DNA of 64,000 bases from Stereum hirsutum FP-91666 SS1 (Eukaryota > Basidiomycota > Agaricomycetes > Russulales > Stereaceae), in NCBI RefSeq assembly GCF_000264905.1, contig NW_006763132.1:2916023-2980022 (forward strand), given 5' to 3'. The notes under the pieces are model-generated. The model searched no databases. It saw nothing but the letters and a program-made list of their open reading frames with translations, and was not told the DNA's origin. Shown one piece after another: positions 36,701 to 48,222 of this stretch. The position numbers and the translations under genes are program-made. Positions within the stretch are counted from its first letter, which is position 1. Each line of letters begins with the position of its first letter.

Positions 36701-37700
36701 TCGGATACCGAGATTCCTCCTCCGAAAGCCGCCGACAGACTTTCAAGCACTCAGCCCTGTCTTTACTTGCATGGATGATTAAAGTTTGTGGCCGTGAGTG
36801 TAATGCTACCGTGAGTGCCTTGAGTTTGTTATCGCTGAACTCTGAATCCTCGACTTCATCTTCAATTAGAGGTAGTCCCTCGAGTCCTCCGTAGGTTCGT
36901 GTGAGATTTTTACGGCGAAAGCATCTCCTCACCCCATAAAATTTCGTTGTCGTTTTGACGACCGAAGCTTTGACGCTGGATGCAAGTGCAAGGTGGTACC
37001 GAAAAGGAAATGTTCGTGTATTTTATGATTCGTTTGTTCTTCTTCTTGGGATAGTACTTCTACTTTGAAGCCGTTTCACGTCTAGGAGACATACCAACAA
37101 CTCAATTCATTATAGCAAGCACCCTATCCTCGTTACGAACTCGACTCCTCGAGACCTCTTTCCACAATGTCGGTGTGTCAATGTCGGCAAAGCTTGCTTT
37201 CTAACTTCATGTCCGAAGGTAGAGGTCTTATCGCTACGCGAACACGCGCGCCGATTTAGAGCATTGCCGACGAAACGACAACAGTTCGCCATGCAATAAT
37301 GGATGGACACACACGAAGAGCACTAATAACGCGTTTCCTTGTATGTTTTTAATTTCCTATCGCAAAGCTGTACTGCCCTTCCGTATATTCTCTCAGGCTT
37401 TCTTACGGTGTTACTTAGGAGAAATGCTAATAAATAATGTAGGTGTGTCCGGATCTATACTTGGATCCCACCTTATCATTGTGCCGTGACGGAAACGTCG
37501 CGACATAAGGGCAAACGATCTCCGTGCAGTCAGGAAGTAGACTATGGCCACTCAAACGCCTGTTATTTAGACTCAGCGCCGGACCCGCACCCACAAGTCT
37601 CGCTGGGACCGTGTTTATAACACGCTTCGAAGGCGGTCTGCAATGTACCGCCGGGTAGACGTCTGTCAGAATGCTCGTGTCTAGCGCTTCCTTCCCACGC
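33794..37700. other. Gene-poor, repeat-derived sequence
   Basis: No supported gene over about 3.9 kb. An inverted-repeat element lies at 34339-34487. Phrases recur: GTGTAGGTACGxGTAGG near 36025 and 36656; CGTGGTCCCAGAGACGAxATGCG near 34700 and 34880; and a GAAGATCxTGGATGCTGA segment near 34100 and 34815. All frames are short. I read it as decayed repeats of unknown class. Confidence 0.5.
34339..34487. repeat. Short inverted-repeat (foldback) element of about 150 bp
   Basis: TTTGATTTGGTCGCGACAGA (about 34365-34384) is matched in inverted orientation by TCTGTTGCGACCAAATGAAT (34464-34483), with a small indel. The flanks also share a direct repeat ATAAAATCATxxAAA near 34341 and 34435. No ORF. 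Confidence 0.65.
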
Positions 37701-40700
37701 CCCTTCTCTCGTCATGAGATGTCGCCGCTCAAGGACTCAAACCACGACATCGACGGGCATTTGTTCACACACTTTGATCAAGTGGACGCCGTAAGCTCTC
37801 TATGCACTTGGTCTTCGCGGATAACGATGGTGTTGAAGACATATTAAACTTATAATCAAGCTTATTTTGTTCTAGCCTATTGGTCTTCGATCAAGAATAT
37901 CGAGATATGCTATGGCTTAACATCCCTTTCACGCTCCTGCTCTCGTGCTCCCAATCAAATCATCCACACTTCTGCCTCAATATCGGATAGACCTGGAGGG
38001 AGACCTCACCGTGATAAGGACGAGGATACTGTTAATAATCTTTATCGAGGATAACGACGTCAAGGGTCTTGACGATGCATGCGTTTCATTTCTTCGCTAT
38101 CTCTTATTTTATACTTACTTCTCTCTTCCTTGCTAATTCGCACATATAGCCCAAAACTTAGCCGTGACCGTCCAAATCGCCCGATATATGCTAGGATTTT
38201 ATCGTATCTAAATGATGGAAGTACGAGAGCTACGTCAAATCAATTTCTTTGCAAAGTGAGTTATAACCACTTTCGCCCGGCTTTGTCTCCTTACTTCGAG
38301 TGACCAGAGCCGTGCAAAAGTTCTTGCACGTCGTTTGATTTTCTTTAGACATGATTCAAGCAGATTTCGGTCATCTTCTCCCTGGCGAGGCTTCGTCCTC
38401 GCATGAAGCCATCAACACATTGTTCCGCTTCACTCTCGGATGGACCTAGAACGGAGACCATATCACGACATGGTCCGTGGATGGATAGTATTGAGTCCCT
38501 AACAGGAACATAGATATTCTTTGCCGTTGGCGACGTCGAGGGCATCAGGGTCTGAGCTTTCTTACCTATTTCTCCCGCCCTTCTCCTCTATTCTTGACGC
38601 ACGCGAAGGACTCACTTCCTGTCAAAGTCGTTCTCGGGCTACCCGACATATGACCGCAACAGCCCTCATTGGCCATTCCAGAGTGACCAGACAGAAGAGC
38701 TCCGGACCCAGCGACATCAAGGTACGGCGCAGCGATACTAGACGCTACTTTTCCTTAGAGCGTTCCTGTTTTTCTTTCCTTCCCACTTCTATCGCATGCA
38801 CTTGTTGTTTTTTCTTCTTCTTTCGCTCATGCGAAGCACTGGCCTCAAGTCAGGCCCGCTCATATGCCGAAATACAACCGTGATTTTCAACATTGATTTA
38901 TTCATTCCTGGGCTTCACCTTATTGACAGACCAGGAGGGTCAGAGTCTACTCCGGGTCATAATATCTGTAAGTGAATGAGATCATACCCACTCCGTCTAC
39001 ATACTTGTAAAACCCTGAGCGCAGACCCGTATCTGATGACGTCTGTACTCCTTTCATAGCGCCCGCCTTTGACCCAGACCATCGAGGTTTAATATAATTC
39101 TACTATACTTGCGTCATCCCCGACCTCATGCTCCCATGAAGTCATCGATAATTCTGCCTCGGTCTCGGATGAACGTGGAAGGGGCTCACACTACGACGAG
39201 CACTATCTTTTCCGAGGACTTCCGTTGAGGATACTACGTACAAAGTAACGGTGCGTGCCTTCCGACTCCGACTTCTCTGTTTCTCACTTCTTTTTTCCGC
39301 ACTGCTTGTCTATCCTTCCTCTCATCCGCGCGAACAGATAGTCGCCTCCAACCAGTCCCGTTCCCTGAGAGCCGACATACAACCGTGACCATTCTCATTG
39401 GCTGGTTTGGTGCGTGACCTTAGGGAACATTTGCGTCAGGGACTACGCCTACTTCTAGCTTTTCCTACTTTGTCTTTGTGGGTAAAACGTACAGCTGTGT
39501 ACAACCCCAGCATATGTTCATGAATGCCGTCGTTGGCCGGGGCAGATTCCAGATTGTCCATCCAGAGACGCTTTCGCGTTGGCGATCAAGTCGTGGCCCC
39601 GACTCGTGGGTATCCCGGATTGGCCCAAAAGCGTCCTGTTCCAATTCAGGACACCTCCTTCTTTTCATCCACAGTTTTAATGCTCAAGCGAAGGGCCAAT
39701 CAAAAACCGTTGTAAGTCAACACGACACGTAGCCGTGACACTGCAATTTTTCTGTTCAATCTATGTTTAGAAGGCTCCATCTAATCATCGAATGTCTGAA
39801 AGCCTACTTCGAGTCATTTTTATTCATCAGTGAGTCATATCCACTCGCTCCACCTCATCTGCAGTACTTATTTCTTACTTTGATAAGGCGAGCGAGGATC
39901 AAATACGTGCATGGTAGCTTTCCCTTCGCATCTAGGCCAGCCAAAGGTCGTCGTGATAGTCTCTGCTGCATGATACACCCTTCCTTACGCTCTGGTGCTC
40001 TCATGAAGTCATCGACACCTAGTTCTGCCTTAGCTTCGGATGAATCTAGACATGGACCATGCTACCCCCAGTACCATGGACGTTTCCATCGATGCTCTTT
40101 GTCGACGACGTTGAGGGGTACATACGATCCTACTGGATTTCCCTATTTCTGGATTTCTCCCCTCCCATGGTCGCTTCTATGTTTTTTTTTCTTCTTCTGA
40201 CGAATGAGTCGTATCCTATTCCTCACAAACGGCGCGATACAGGACTACACTCGTTCTAATTGGCCAGTTCGGAGCGTCCAAGCAGAGATTCTCTGTTCTT
40301 GACGACGTCGAGGGTCCCGCATAACGACAATATACCCGACTTATATGTATATTGTCTCAACCTCGAGCCAGCTTCGTTGCCTAGTTTATGTTATGCTTAG
40401 GCTCCGATCTGTCGCTGTGTAGAAAATTAAAGAGTCTGCTTCGAGTCATTTCCTGTGAGTGACTTCTAGCATGGCCACTAAGTATCGCCACACTCTGTCG
40501 CATCCAATAAGACTCGATCTAGGTTGCCTCAAAGCAATGCATTTTAAATCGCATACACTCTTAGAGTCGGGCCCTTATACTCGCCATCGACACCTCGTTC
40601 CTCCTCAACCTCGGATGAATCTGGAATGCGACTACACCGTGACGAGGAACTCTTGATGATCCAGAGGACACACAGGACGCACCTATATGCTGTTCATCAA

Positions 40701-40800
40701 CGACGACGTAGAGGGTACCGTTTCAACGCGTGCTTCGCTTCCCCTGTCCCAAGGTACGCTTCTGCATACGTGTATGTGTTTTTTCTTTGCTCTTGCGTCC
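37700..40800 (+). repeat. Degenerate tandem/interspersed repeat array, at least five units
   Basis: One landmark resembles CATGAAGTCATCGACAC followed by TTCTGCCT and CTCGGATGAA. It recurs near 37945, 38395, 39130, 39995 and 40585. A second, resembling GACGACGTCGAGGGT, follows it near 38050, 38530, 40100, 40305 and 40700. A third, resembling CTCATTGGCCxxTTC, lies near 38660, 39395 and 40250. Unit length varies from about 440 to 870 bp, and all copies have different frame breaks. The array could be a decayed gene or retroelement family. The regularity of the landmarks is clear by eye; their identity is unknown. Confidence 0.6.
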
Positions 40801-42872
40801 GACTTCTGGTATTTCCATGCTCCACTTCATCCCTACATCCCTACATACGTGCTAAGCGACGCGAAAACAAAAGTCGTACGCAGTTCTCTCTTCTCTCTTC
40901 TCATGTCTTCATGTCCCATGCTCTCATGTCTTCCGACATGTGCACATGTCCTGTGCTACGAATCGGGGGTGCGGACGCATCGTGACCTCGAATGAGTATA
41001 CTCCTCTGATACCCAGGGGTCAGCACTCGAGCCTTCCTCACTTCTCTCCCTTGCCGACGGTAGACGGTCGCGCATCTCATCCCATCCCATCCCTCTTTGC
41101 CTGCCTTCCTGCCTGCATGTATGTCGAAGCAAGTCGAAGCCGGCGGATGGTAAAATGTAAGTATAGCCATATCAGTCCTCTCAGTCGTTCATGAACCTCG
41201 GAACCTCGGAGACACCTCCTTCTCACTTCCCAATTCTCAAGATCTCACTTCTCACTGCTCACTTACCGTCCGTCCATCATGCATCTGGTCCGGTCTGAGT
41301 CTGCTCTAGGTAATTGGAACCGTGATCTACTGAACACGCGGACATCGACACGCTCAAGCTTACCTTCTCGGATCGACTTCATTTCGACCCAACCTGTCTT
41401 TAATACACAGTACTTTGCTTGCGTTGAGTGGAATGCTATTCTCGGATCAGTCTGCCGCGGCTACATACAATGCACAGTAGGCAACTCTTCCGAAGTGAAT
41501 GACTGGACGAGTGAATAGGTGCTTCTCCATCTACCTTGTGGCGTCGGGGTTCTTCTGTGCAGGTCCCTCTGAGTCTTCGGGTCCCACTCCACATTTCGCG
41601 AGTCACACGCGCACCGGCATACTATTCATAGGACTTATGAGTCTATGCGGTCGATTTCTAGTGCGGTCGACTGACTGCGATCACTGTATGCGGCGATACT
41701 CGTTCTCAACACAGTAAGTACTTAGTACGGAGAGAGGAGGGTGAGCAGGGAGTGGGAGGTTTCTTCGGTCCGAGTGGTTTTACTGATTCAGTACTAGTGG
41801 TCTACGACTTCAATTTATTATAAGGACACGGATATCCTTTCTGGGACACATATCCGCCGTTTCCAGTGAGAGTACTCGACGTTTTTCGATCAGCTGCAGG
41901 GTTTGGTCACGAAGGCACTGGTAAGTATGTCAGTATGTCTCACAAAGTTACTGCGGCTAATACTTATGGGGTTGCGGGTCCAGACTTCGAGTTTTTTCTA
42001 TTGTGTCTTAGTTCGATGTTTATTTTTTCTCTCTCTCTTTCAAGTTGCTGCGATCGTTCTCGTCTATAGTTGCATACAGCAAACGAGCATCGGCACTTTT
42101 GTCTCTTATAAAGGAGTGATGTCAGTTCCAGAAAAAAATGCCTCTTTAGACGGACGGCTTACTCGATTCGGAAGCAAAGTGGTTCTGCGTCAACGTTGAG
42201 GCGGATTCAGATTTATCTTTTCCTCTTTTTTTTTCTTAATATATGTCTTTCCCTCCTGTGAGCGACCTGTTAGTAACCACTTGGCTCCGGTTGATGACGC
42301 GTGACGACTTGGCCCCTGTTGGGGACTTAGTGATCACTTCGGTATCTTGCAGCCGGTGTAACCTCAGGCTATTCGTGCGGATGCTGGACCGAGTCAACGT
42401 TGAAGCAGTCCATTGACATTCAGCAAACAGATCATTCGGCAAGAACACCGCAGAGCAAATCCTCGCGAGCACCGTTTCTATATCTTCCAGTTCGAAACGC
42501 AGCGAATCTATAGTACAACGATCACGATGAGGGGTGGATTCCTTTGGGGGACAGTAGCTGGTCGGTATGTTTCGAACGGCCTGTAATAGGTCAATTGAGT
42601 ATAGGGTATTATAGAGCTATAAGTGCTCTACTTTATACCTACTACAGCAATAATACTCATTCAAGAGGAAGCCAGGGGAAGTTTGGAGTGCGAGAAGAAG
42701 TCGAAGCTCGGTATAGGCACTCGAATTAGAAACCTGCCATGGCCAGTGGGGACACATGTGATGCGCATTGGAGCAACGAAGTCGTAACAAAACAAAGGGG
42801 CGAGTCTCCATCTCCTGCGTTTGGAGAGTCAAGTTCCATAGAGTCGAGAACATGGTCAAGATGCTCGTGCCC

Positions 42873-43610
42873 TCAGAATGCAAAGGCCTTTTGGGGAGAG
42901 GGAGCGCCGCTTTGATTGGCTGCGGAGGAGCAGGGCGGTGTGGTCGCGACGGAGGGACTGAATAGGAAGAAGAGGCACGAATACGATACTGCGATGACCG
43001 ACCCGCGAACTCGAAAAAAACAGTCGACGATCTCACCGTCATCGTGCATACATCGGGCGCAGTGCTGATCCCGCCCTCGAATGAACCCCGGCAGATCTGG
43101 GGAAAGATTCGGCGACGAGATTGATAAATGTCGGAACGGCATCGAGTGTCTGAACCATTTTGTGAAGGCCGTCATGAGAGGGAAGACCGCGATGAATGGG
43201 ATTCTGAAAAATCCGAGTATGATGGACGGCGTTTTCATGAGCTGTGATGAGTAGGATCGACGTAGTTCAGTTTGACGTTGTTCATGATGGGCAGCTGACC
43301 TCTGATCGTGGAAATAGACTGGGCCAGGGTGGCCTAATGGAGATGGTGAAGGCCAAGAATGATGAACGACGCGAGTGAGACGGCCTCGATTTCTAGCCTT
43401 GCACTCGTCCTTTGTTCCTCGTTCTTGGTGTGGCGCGGGCGTTGTGGCGTTTGCGATTGCGAGATCTGCGGCATGTCGCGCGTGCAGAGGGCAAAACGTA
43501 GAGGAGAGACACTGCCTGGACCGTGCGGGGGACTGATTGCCGGTGGCTTGGCGGGGACTGATCGTTCGAGGCCGGGAGATAACCGAGAAGATCTCGAACT
43601 TCTTCGTCAT
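42873..43610 (-). CDS. Uncertain ORF, 245 codons, divergent to RhoGAP-like gene 1
   Basis: An uninterrupted ATG-started frame that begins MTKKFEIFSVISRPRTISPR and includes one possible hydrophobic stretch (PSIILGFFRIPFIAVFPLMT). I recognise no domain. The length is more than expected by chance in one frame, but composition is His/Ser/Arg-rich like a random read-through, and most genes here have introns. Its first third overlaps the likely promoter of the next gene. Confidence 0.2.
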   Translation of the reverse strand: MTKKFEIFSVISRPRTISPRQATGNQSPARSRQCLSSTFCPLHARHAADLAIANATTPAPHQERGTKDECKARNRGRLTRVVHHSWPSPSPLGHPGPVYFHDQRSAAHHEQRQTELRRSYSSQLMKTPSIILGFFRIPFIAVFPLMTAFTKWFRHSMPFRHLSISSPNLSPDLPGFIRGRDQHCARCMHDDGEIVDCFFRVRGSVIAVSYSCLFFLFSPSVATTPPCSSAANQSGAPSPQKAFAF

Positions 43611-43658
43611 GAAAAGACGTGCGCGGACTCTTGTTGGCCCCTCTCATTGGCCCCTCGT

Positions 43659-43664
43659 TATATA
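43659..43664 (+). promoter_or_regulatory. TATA-like box of RhoGAP-like gene 1
   Basis: TATATA lies about 106 bp before the ATG at 43770, with an inverted CCAAT (CATTGGCC) about 12 bp further upstream. Confidence 0.5.
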
Positions 43665-43769
43665 CCCTCCCATCCCTCCCTCAATTCCTCATCCCATCCC
43701 CATCCCCGTCTCTCCAGCTCCCGTTCCCTGCTGCCTTTTCTTCTCTTTTCCTCTTGTACCACCATCCCC

Positions 43770-45516
43770 ATGCCGTCCTTCAAAAGCCTCAAGGCCGCGC
43801 CCGTTCCAAAGGCAGCCCGCGTCGCCACCCAAGACGCTTCAACATCACCGACACGTCCAGCTTCGTCGTCTCGCAGTAGCTCTTTCTCGTGGGGCTTCGG
43901 CTCGTCGGGCAAGGGCAAGTCGAAGGACAAAGCACTGACGCGCTCAAAGAGCGAGGAAGACATGTGCCACTTTTCCCTCGTCGCTCCAGGTCCATACAAT
44001 CCCAATCCCGCTGCGCTCCCTCCGCGAGGTATCCTCCGCAACCCACGCAGATCCTCCCTTCCAGATATCCCCGTCCCTGCCTCCCGTCCACGCATCCGTT
44101 TCCTCTCCCTTTCTCTCCATGGTAATGACGAAGACGAGGAAGCTGCGAGGGTCGCCGCCAACGAGCTGCCCGAGTTCCCGATGTTCCCAAAAATACACTA
44201 CCGTTGGTTGCTTCGCCGGATAGATCGTCTGCTCCAGATCCCCTTCGACGATCTCCGCCTCGACGAATATCTCAACATGAAGAAGGTACAGGACATCTAC
44301 ATGCGCGACATCAACGACTGTGGCTTCCGCGAGTACGTGCGGGACCACGTCGCGCCCGTTGGCGGCCTCGGTGATGAAGACACGCGTACGTTTTTGCCAT
44401 CCCTTGATCATCTCCCTTTTTCATATGTCTATCTGTGTTTCATCCCTTTGTTGTCCCGGAATCGCCATGCTTACCGCTCGTTATCTTTCCCGCATACAGA
44501 CGTCCTTGGCGTCTCGCTTCGTCATGTCTCCCTCTACGCGTCCAATATCGCCCTCCTTGGCGGCTACAGACACGAACTCCCGATCGTCGTCCGCGCCTGC
44601 GTCCAGGAGCTCTCCCTCTCTCGTAAGTCCCGTTCATTTTGCACCTTAACGCCCAACCTTAAACGCCTTCCGAAACTCCGAATCACCACCACCACTACAC
44701 TCTAATCCACCTTTAACTCACGGCTATCCCCATATACCACGTCTCCGTTTCACACACTGATGCACGTCTATCTCGTCCATAGACCGCATCCGGCAAGCCT
44801 CCCTCCTTCTCCGTGAACCCTCCCCCGAAACGCTCTCCGCCACTCAACCCCTCATCTCCATCTTCAACAACGGCCCCACCTTCGGTCTCAACACCCCCCT
44901 CTCCTCCACCCCAACTCCCCTCCTCACCACCCTCCTCCGTAAATTCATCGTCTCGCTCCCACAACCCCTCATGCCCTCTTCTCTCCGCGACGCCTTCTGG
45001 TCCTTATGCGTCGAGCCGTCATTGTGGTTGGAAGCGGAGGTAGACCCAAGAGAGGGAAAGAGGCTGCAGATCGCGGTCGCGCAGGGTTTGTTGAGGTTGA
45101 TGCCGACGTTCGAGTTTAGCTTGATGAGTTATCTGTGTGCGTTCTTCGCGAGGCTGTGTGCGCAGCCGGAGTCGGGGGTGTCGATCCATGAGGTCGGGAG
45201 GGTCTTTGGGGATGCGTTCTTCGCCAAGGCGGGGAGTGGGAGTGGGATTGTTGGTGGGAAGAGCGGGAGGGAGAAGGCGGGGAGGATTATGGTGTGGATA
45301 TTGCAGAGGTGGGAGATGATTGCCGATGGGCTGTTTGGGGACGAGAAGGAGCTTTGCAGTGGGGATGAGGATATTTGGGGACGCAACCCGCCGAGGGTGA
45401 ATAGCTGGGATGTGGATGACGAGGATGAGGAGGAGGATGAGGTGGATGAGGTGGCGATGGTGAGGAGGAAGGCGTATAGGAGATTGGATTTGAAGGCGGC
45501 GATCGCGAAGGGCTGA
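43770..45516 (+). CDS. Atypical RhoGAP-like protein 1 (about 490 residues)
   Basis: Reads as a RhoGAP-fold protein with weakened active-site features. Exons 43770-44385, 44500-44622 and 44783-45516 give 491 codons, both introns in phase 1. The N-terminus MPSFKSLKAAPVPKAARVA is disordered. Conserved with its paralogue are APGPYNPNPAALPPRGILR, then KIHYRWLLRRIDRLLQ and VQDIYMRDINDCGFREYV. The GAP-like core is VLGVSLRHVSLYASNIALLG, HELPIVVRACVQEL, RIRQASLLLREPSPETL, LLRKFIVSLPQPLMP and FSLMSYLCAFFARLC, ending EVGRVFGDAFFAK. Alignment puts an Arg (LLLREPS) at or near the finger position and Arg/Lys in LLRKF, but the usual Asn of NLAxVFGP is Glu-Val-Gly. The tail is acidic (DEDEEEDEVDEV). It may bind a Rho GTPase with low or altered GAP activity. 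Cytosolic. Confidence 0.75.
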
Positions 45517-46334
45517 GTGCGGAGCGAGGGAGGAAGTGGAGGGTGTGTCGTCCATGGTGATATTGATGATCGATGATGATCGGTGGTGACGAGTTAGGGT
45601 TTTGATTCAAGGTTCGTGCTCATTCCTTTCCTATTGTCTACCCAACGCTGACCTTCTTCCGTCGTCCGCAGTGTATATGTTTATCTTCCGAACCGTCAGT
45701 TGGACTCCACTAAACGTGGATGGAAAAGTCATCTTTGTACGTCCTTTCCCTTTCGAGCTACCTACTCTTTATCTCATCAGCCTCTGCTTCTCGCAGCCGC
45801 CCTATAATCGACGAACAAAGCTCGCTGTCTATTACAATGACACGACGCTCTTCTCTTGGGAGCCGGTGCTGGGCATCATCCGCTCCTCCCTCCCTTCCTC
45901 TCTACACCCTCGCAGCTCAACTCTGCCTTCCTCCCTTCCTCCCTCTCTCTCCTCCTCCTCGCTCAAAACAAAACGCCCCTTTTAATACTCGCCACGGGCT
46001 GGAAATTATGGACATATATATAGATTATATGCGATTCTCCCTGGATTTCTTTTCTTCCCTTTCCTTCTGCCCTCGTCATGCTTCTCTTGGTCGTGGTCTT
46101 ATGGTCATGCGTTCCTTTGGGTCGGTTGTTCGTAGAAGTTACGGTTACAGTCCATGCTGCACATTCCATTCCTTTGTTACATTCCTTTTCTTTTCTCTCC
46201 TCATCTCTCTCTCGACGACTCGAATCGTGAATCGTTCTGGACCTCGGATAGACTTTTTCCCCTTTTCTTGTTTGAGTGCTGTATTATCGTTTAGATTCTG
46301 GTTTTTTTTTCTTTTGGGGGTTATACGTATACTT

Positions 46335-46355
46335 AGATAGATAGATAGATAGATC
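46335..46355 (+). repeat. (AGAT)n microsatellite
   Basis: Five AGAT units in the pyrimidine-rich 3' flank of RhoGAP-like gene 1. Confidence 0.9.
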
Positions 46356-46859
46356 TCACGTTTCCTCGTCTCTCGTCTCTCGAACCTCATCTCCTCGCAC
46401 AGTACTGTCGCATTAGTCCGTTCTCGTCCTCCATCACGATATTTCAGATACTCTAGATTCCGCATACATCTCTCCGCCTCTCTGTTCTCCACACTCGCCT
46501 CTTCGCTCTCTCGCTCTCCCAGTCCGGATTCCTCTCCGCCCACTCACCCTTACCTCTGTATATATATTCTCTCGATCTCGATCTCTCCTGACGCGCTTTG
46601 TAGCCGACTCATACTCACACTCGTTCCAGGTTTCCTTACCTCTTTTCCTTGCCTCGCTTCGGGCTCGTTTATGTTGTTTTTATCTCTCTCCCTTTTGTTC
46701 TCCGACTTTTGCTACCTACCTTTGCGAGTCCTATGTTTATCCTTTTCGCCTTTTTATCCTCTCTCTCTCTCGCTACTGGGTATTGCGATTGTTATTTGAT
46801 GTTATTAGTGCCCCTTTTGTTCTTTGTTCTTCGAGGTCGTACATACATAGATGGTACTA

Positions 46860-46877
46860 GTCTGTCTGTCTGTCTGT
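46860..46877 (+). repeat. (GTCT)n microsatellite
   Basis: About four tandem tetranucleotides; a related (CCTGT)n run lies about 90 bp further on. Confidence 0.9.
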
Positions 46878-47642
46878 TCATTTGTTTGCTCGTCGTTGTC
46901 GTCGTTGCCAATACTTTTTATACGATACAATATTCGGGATTTTATCCTGTCCTGTCCTGTCCTGCCTGCCCTCCCACCCTCGTCTCGGTTGAGTCCGATT
47001 CGCACATTCACCCTCACCCTCACCTGTTTGTTGTTACCCCTGCTGTTGTGCATATATCGTACATATCATGGTACATATATGCATATGCGCTACCTTTCCC
47101 CTTTACCCCTCCCCCTCCCACCTGCACCCTCCCCGTTCCGCCACATCGCTTTCGAGTACTTACCCGCTCTCCGCTCTCCGCTCTCCGCTCTTAGCTCTTA
47201 GCTCTTAGTTATCCGTAGAACGTTCAGGACCTCCTTCTCGTACTTAGATAGATCTCCTAGACAGATGTGGAATGATACGTATGCTATGATGTGACCGTAG
47301 AACGGTAGATTTGGATATCGAGTGTCCTTCGAGGATTGAGAAACAGTGTGTAACGTACGTTATAACTCGAAAGTGCAAGGTGAACCGTCAGGTGTTATAG
47401 AGAGGACATACCAGAGGCTTTGTTATACGAATGCGGCGCAGTCAGTGCTGTATATGTGCATAGACGACTCGACAGATCGCAGATGTAGGTTACTGTAGTA
47501 TTCATAGGTGAAGACAGCGACGAACACGAAGCGCGTTGTGGCTTCTTTCTGTGAGGACCTGACCCGCTTCCTACAGCTGCAGGGCGGGGTCGTCTGGATG
47601 CAGATGTCAATGTTTTGTCCGTCCATCCATCCATGGCCCATG

Positions 47643-47847
47643 GCCAGATGAGTCGACAAAAGAAATGTTTGGCTCTGTTCTGTTCAGATCACAAGAGACA
47701 TTTCGAGTGCTCGAGACTCGAAGGTTGCCTCGAGATGAAGATCAGCAGTAGGTATGGAAGTACGGAAGACTGGCCATTGCAACCGTACATGCTCTCGAAC
47801 ACGCCCCGTCTGCCTTTGTTCGCGTCCAGATGAGTCGACAAAAGGCT
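47643..47847 (+). repeat. 18-bp direct repeat flanking about 165 bp
   Basis: CAGATGAGTCGACAAAAG occurs near 47645 and again near 47828, in the same orientation and without mismatch. Confidence 0.8.
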
Positions 47848-48205
47848 TTGTCTTCTCTAGCCTCCCTCTCAAGGATCTGAGTCGCGGAATGATTCATAGT
47901 TCATGAAAAGGGTCCATGTTCAACGTGGTTACGATTATGATCACTGTGATCATGATGGCATGGATGGACCTTTCGTCGGCACCGGTGGACCATTGATACG
48001 ACACGACACGACATGAACGTGGTGCAGATTAATATTGAGATTGAGTATAACATATAGCATATCTCGGGTCCTTCCTTGCAATTGGAGGTTGGATATGATC
48101 GTACTTATGACACACCGAAACACCGACACACAACGACACACGAGCGTGGTGTTCGCCGTTCGGCACCGATTGTTAACTTTTAAGCACTTACATATGTAGG
48201 ACATG

Positions 48206-48222
48206 CACGCACGCACGCACGC
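48206..48222 (+). repeat. (ACGC)n microsatellite
   Basis: Four ACGC units between unrelated unique sequence. Confidence 0.85.

Larger units (their letters stand above)
40801..43769. other. Intergenic before RhoGAP-like gene 1
   Basis: Mostly short frames with no domain. One minus-strand ATG-started ORF of 245 codons is listed separately. TATA and CCAAT-like elements for the next gene lie at the right end. Confidence 0.45.
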
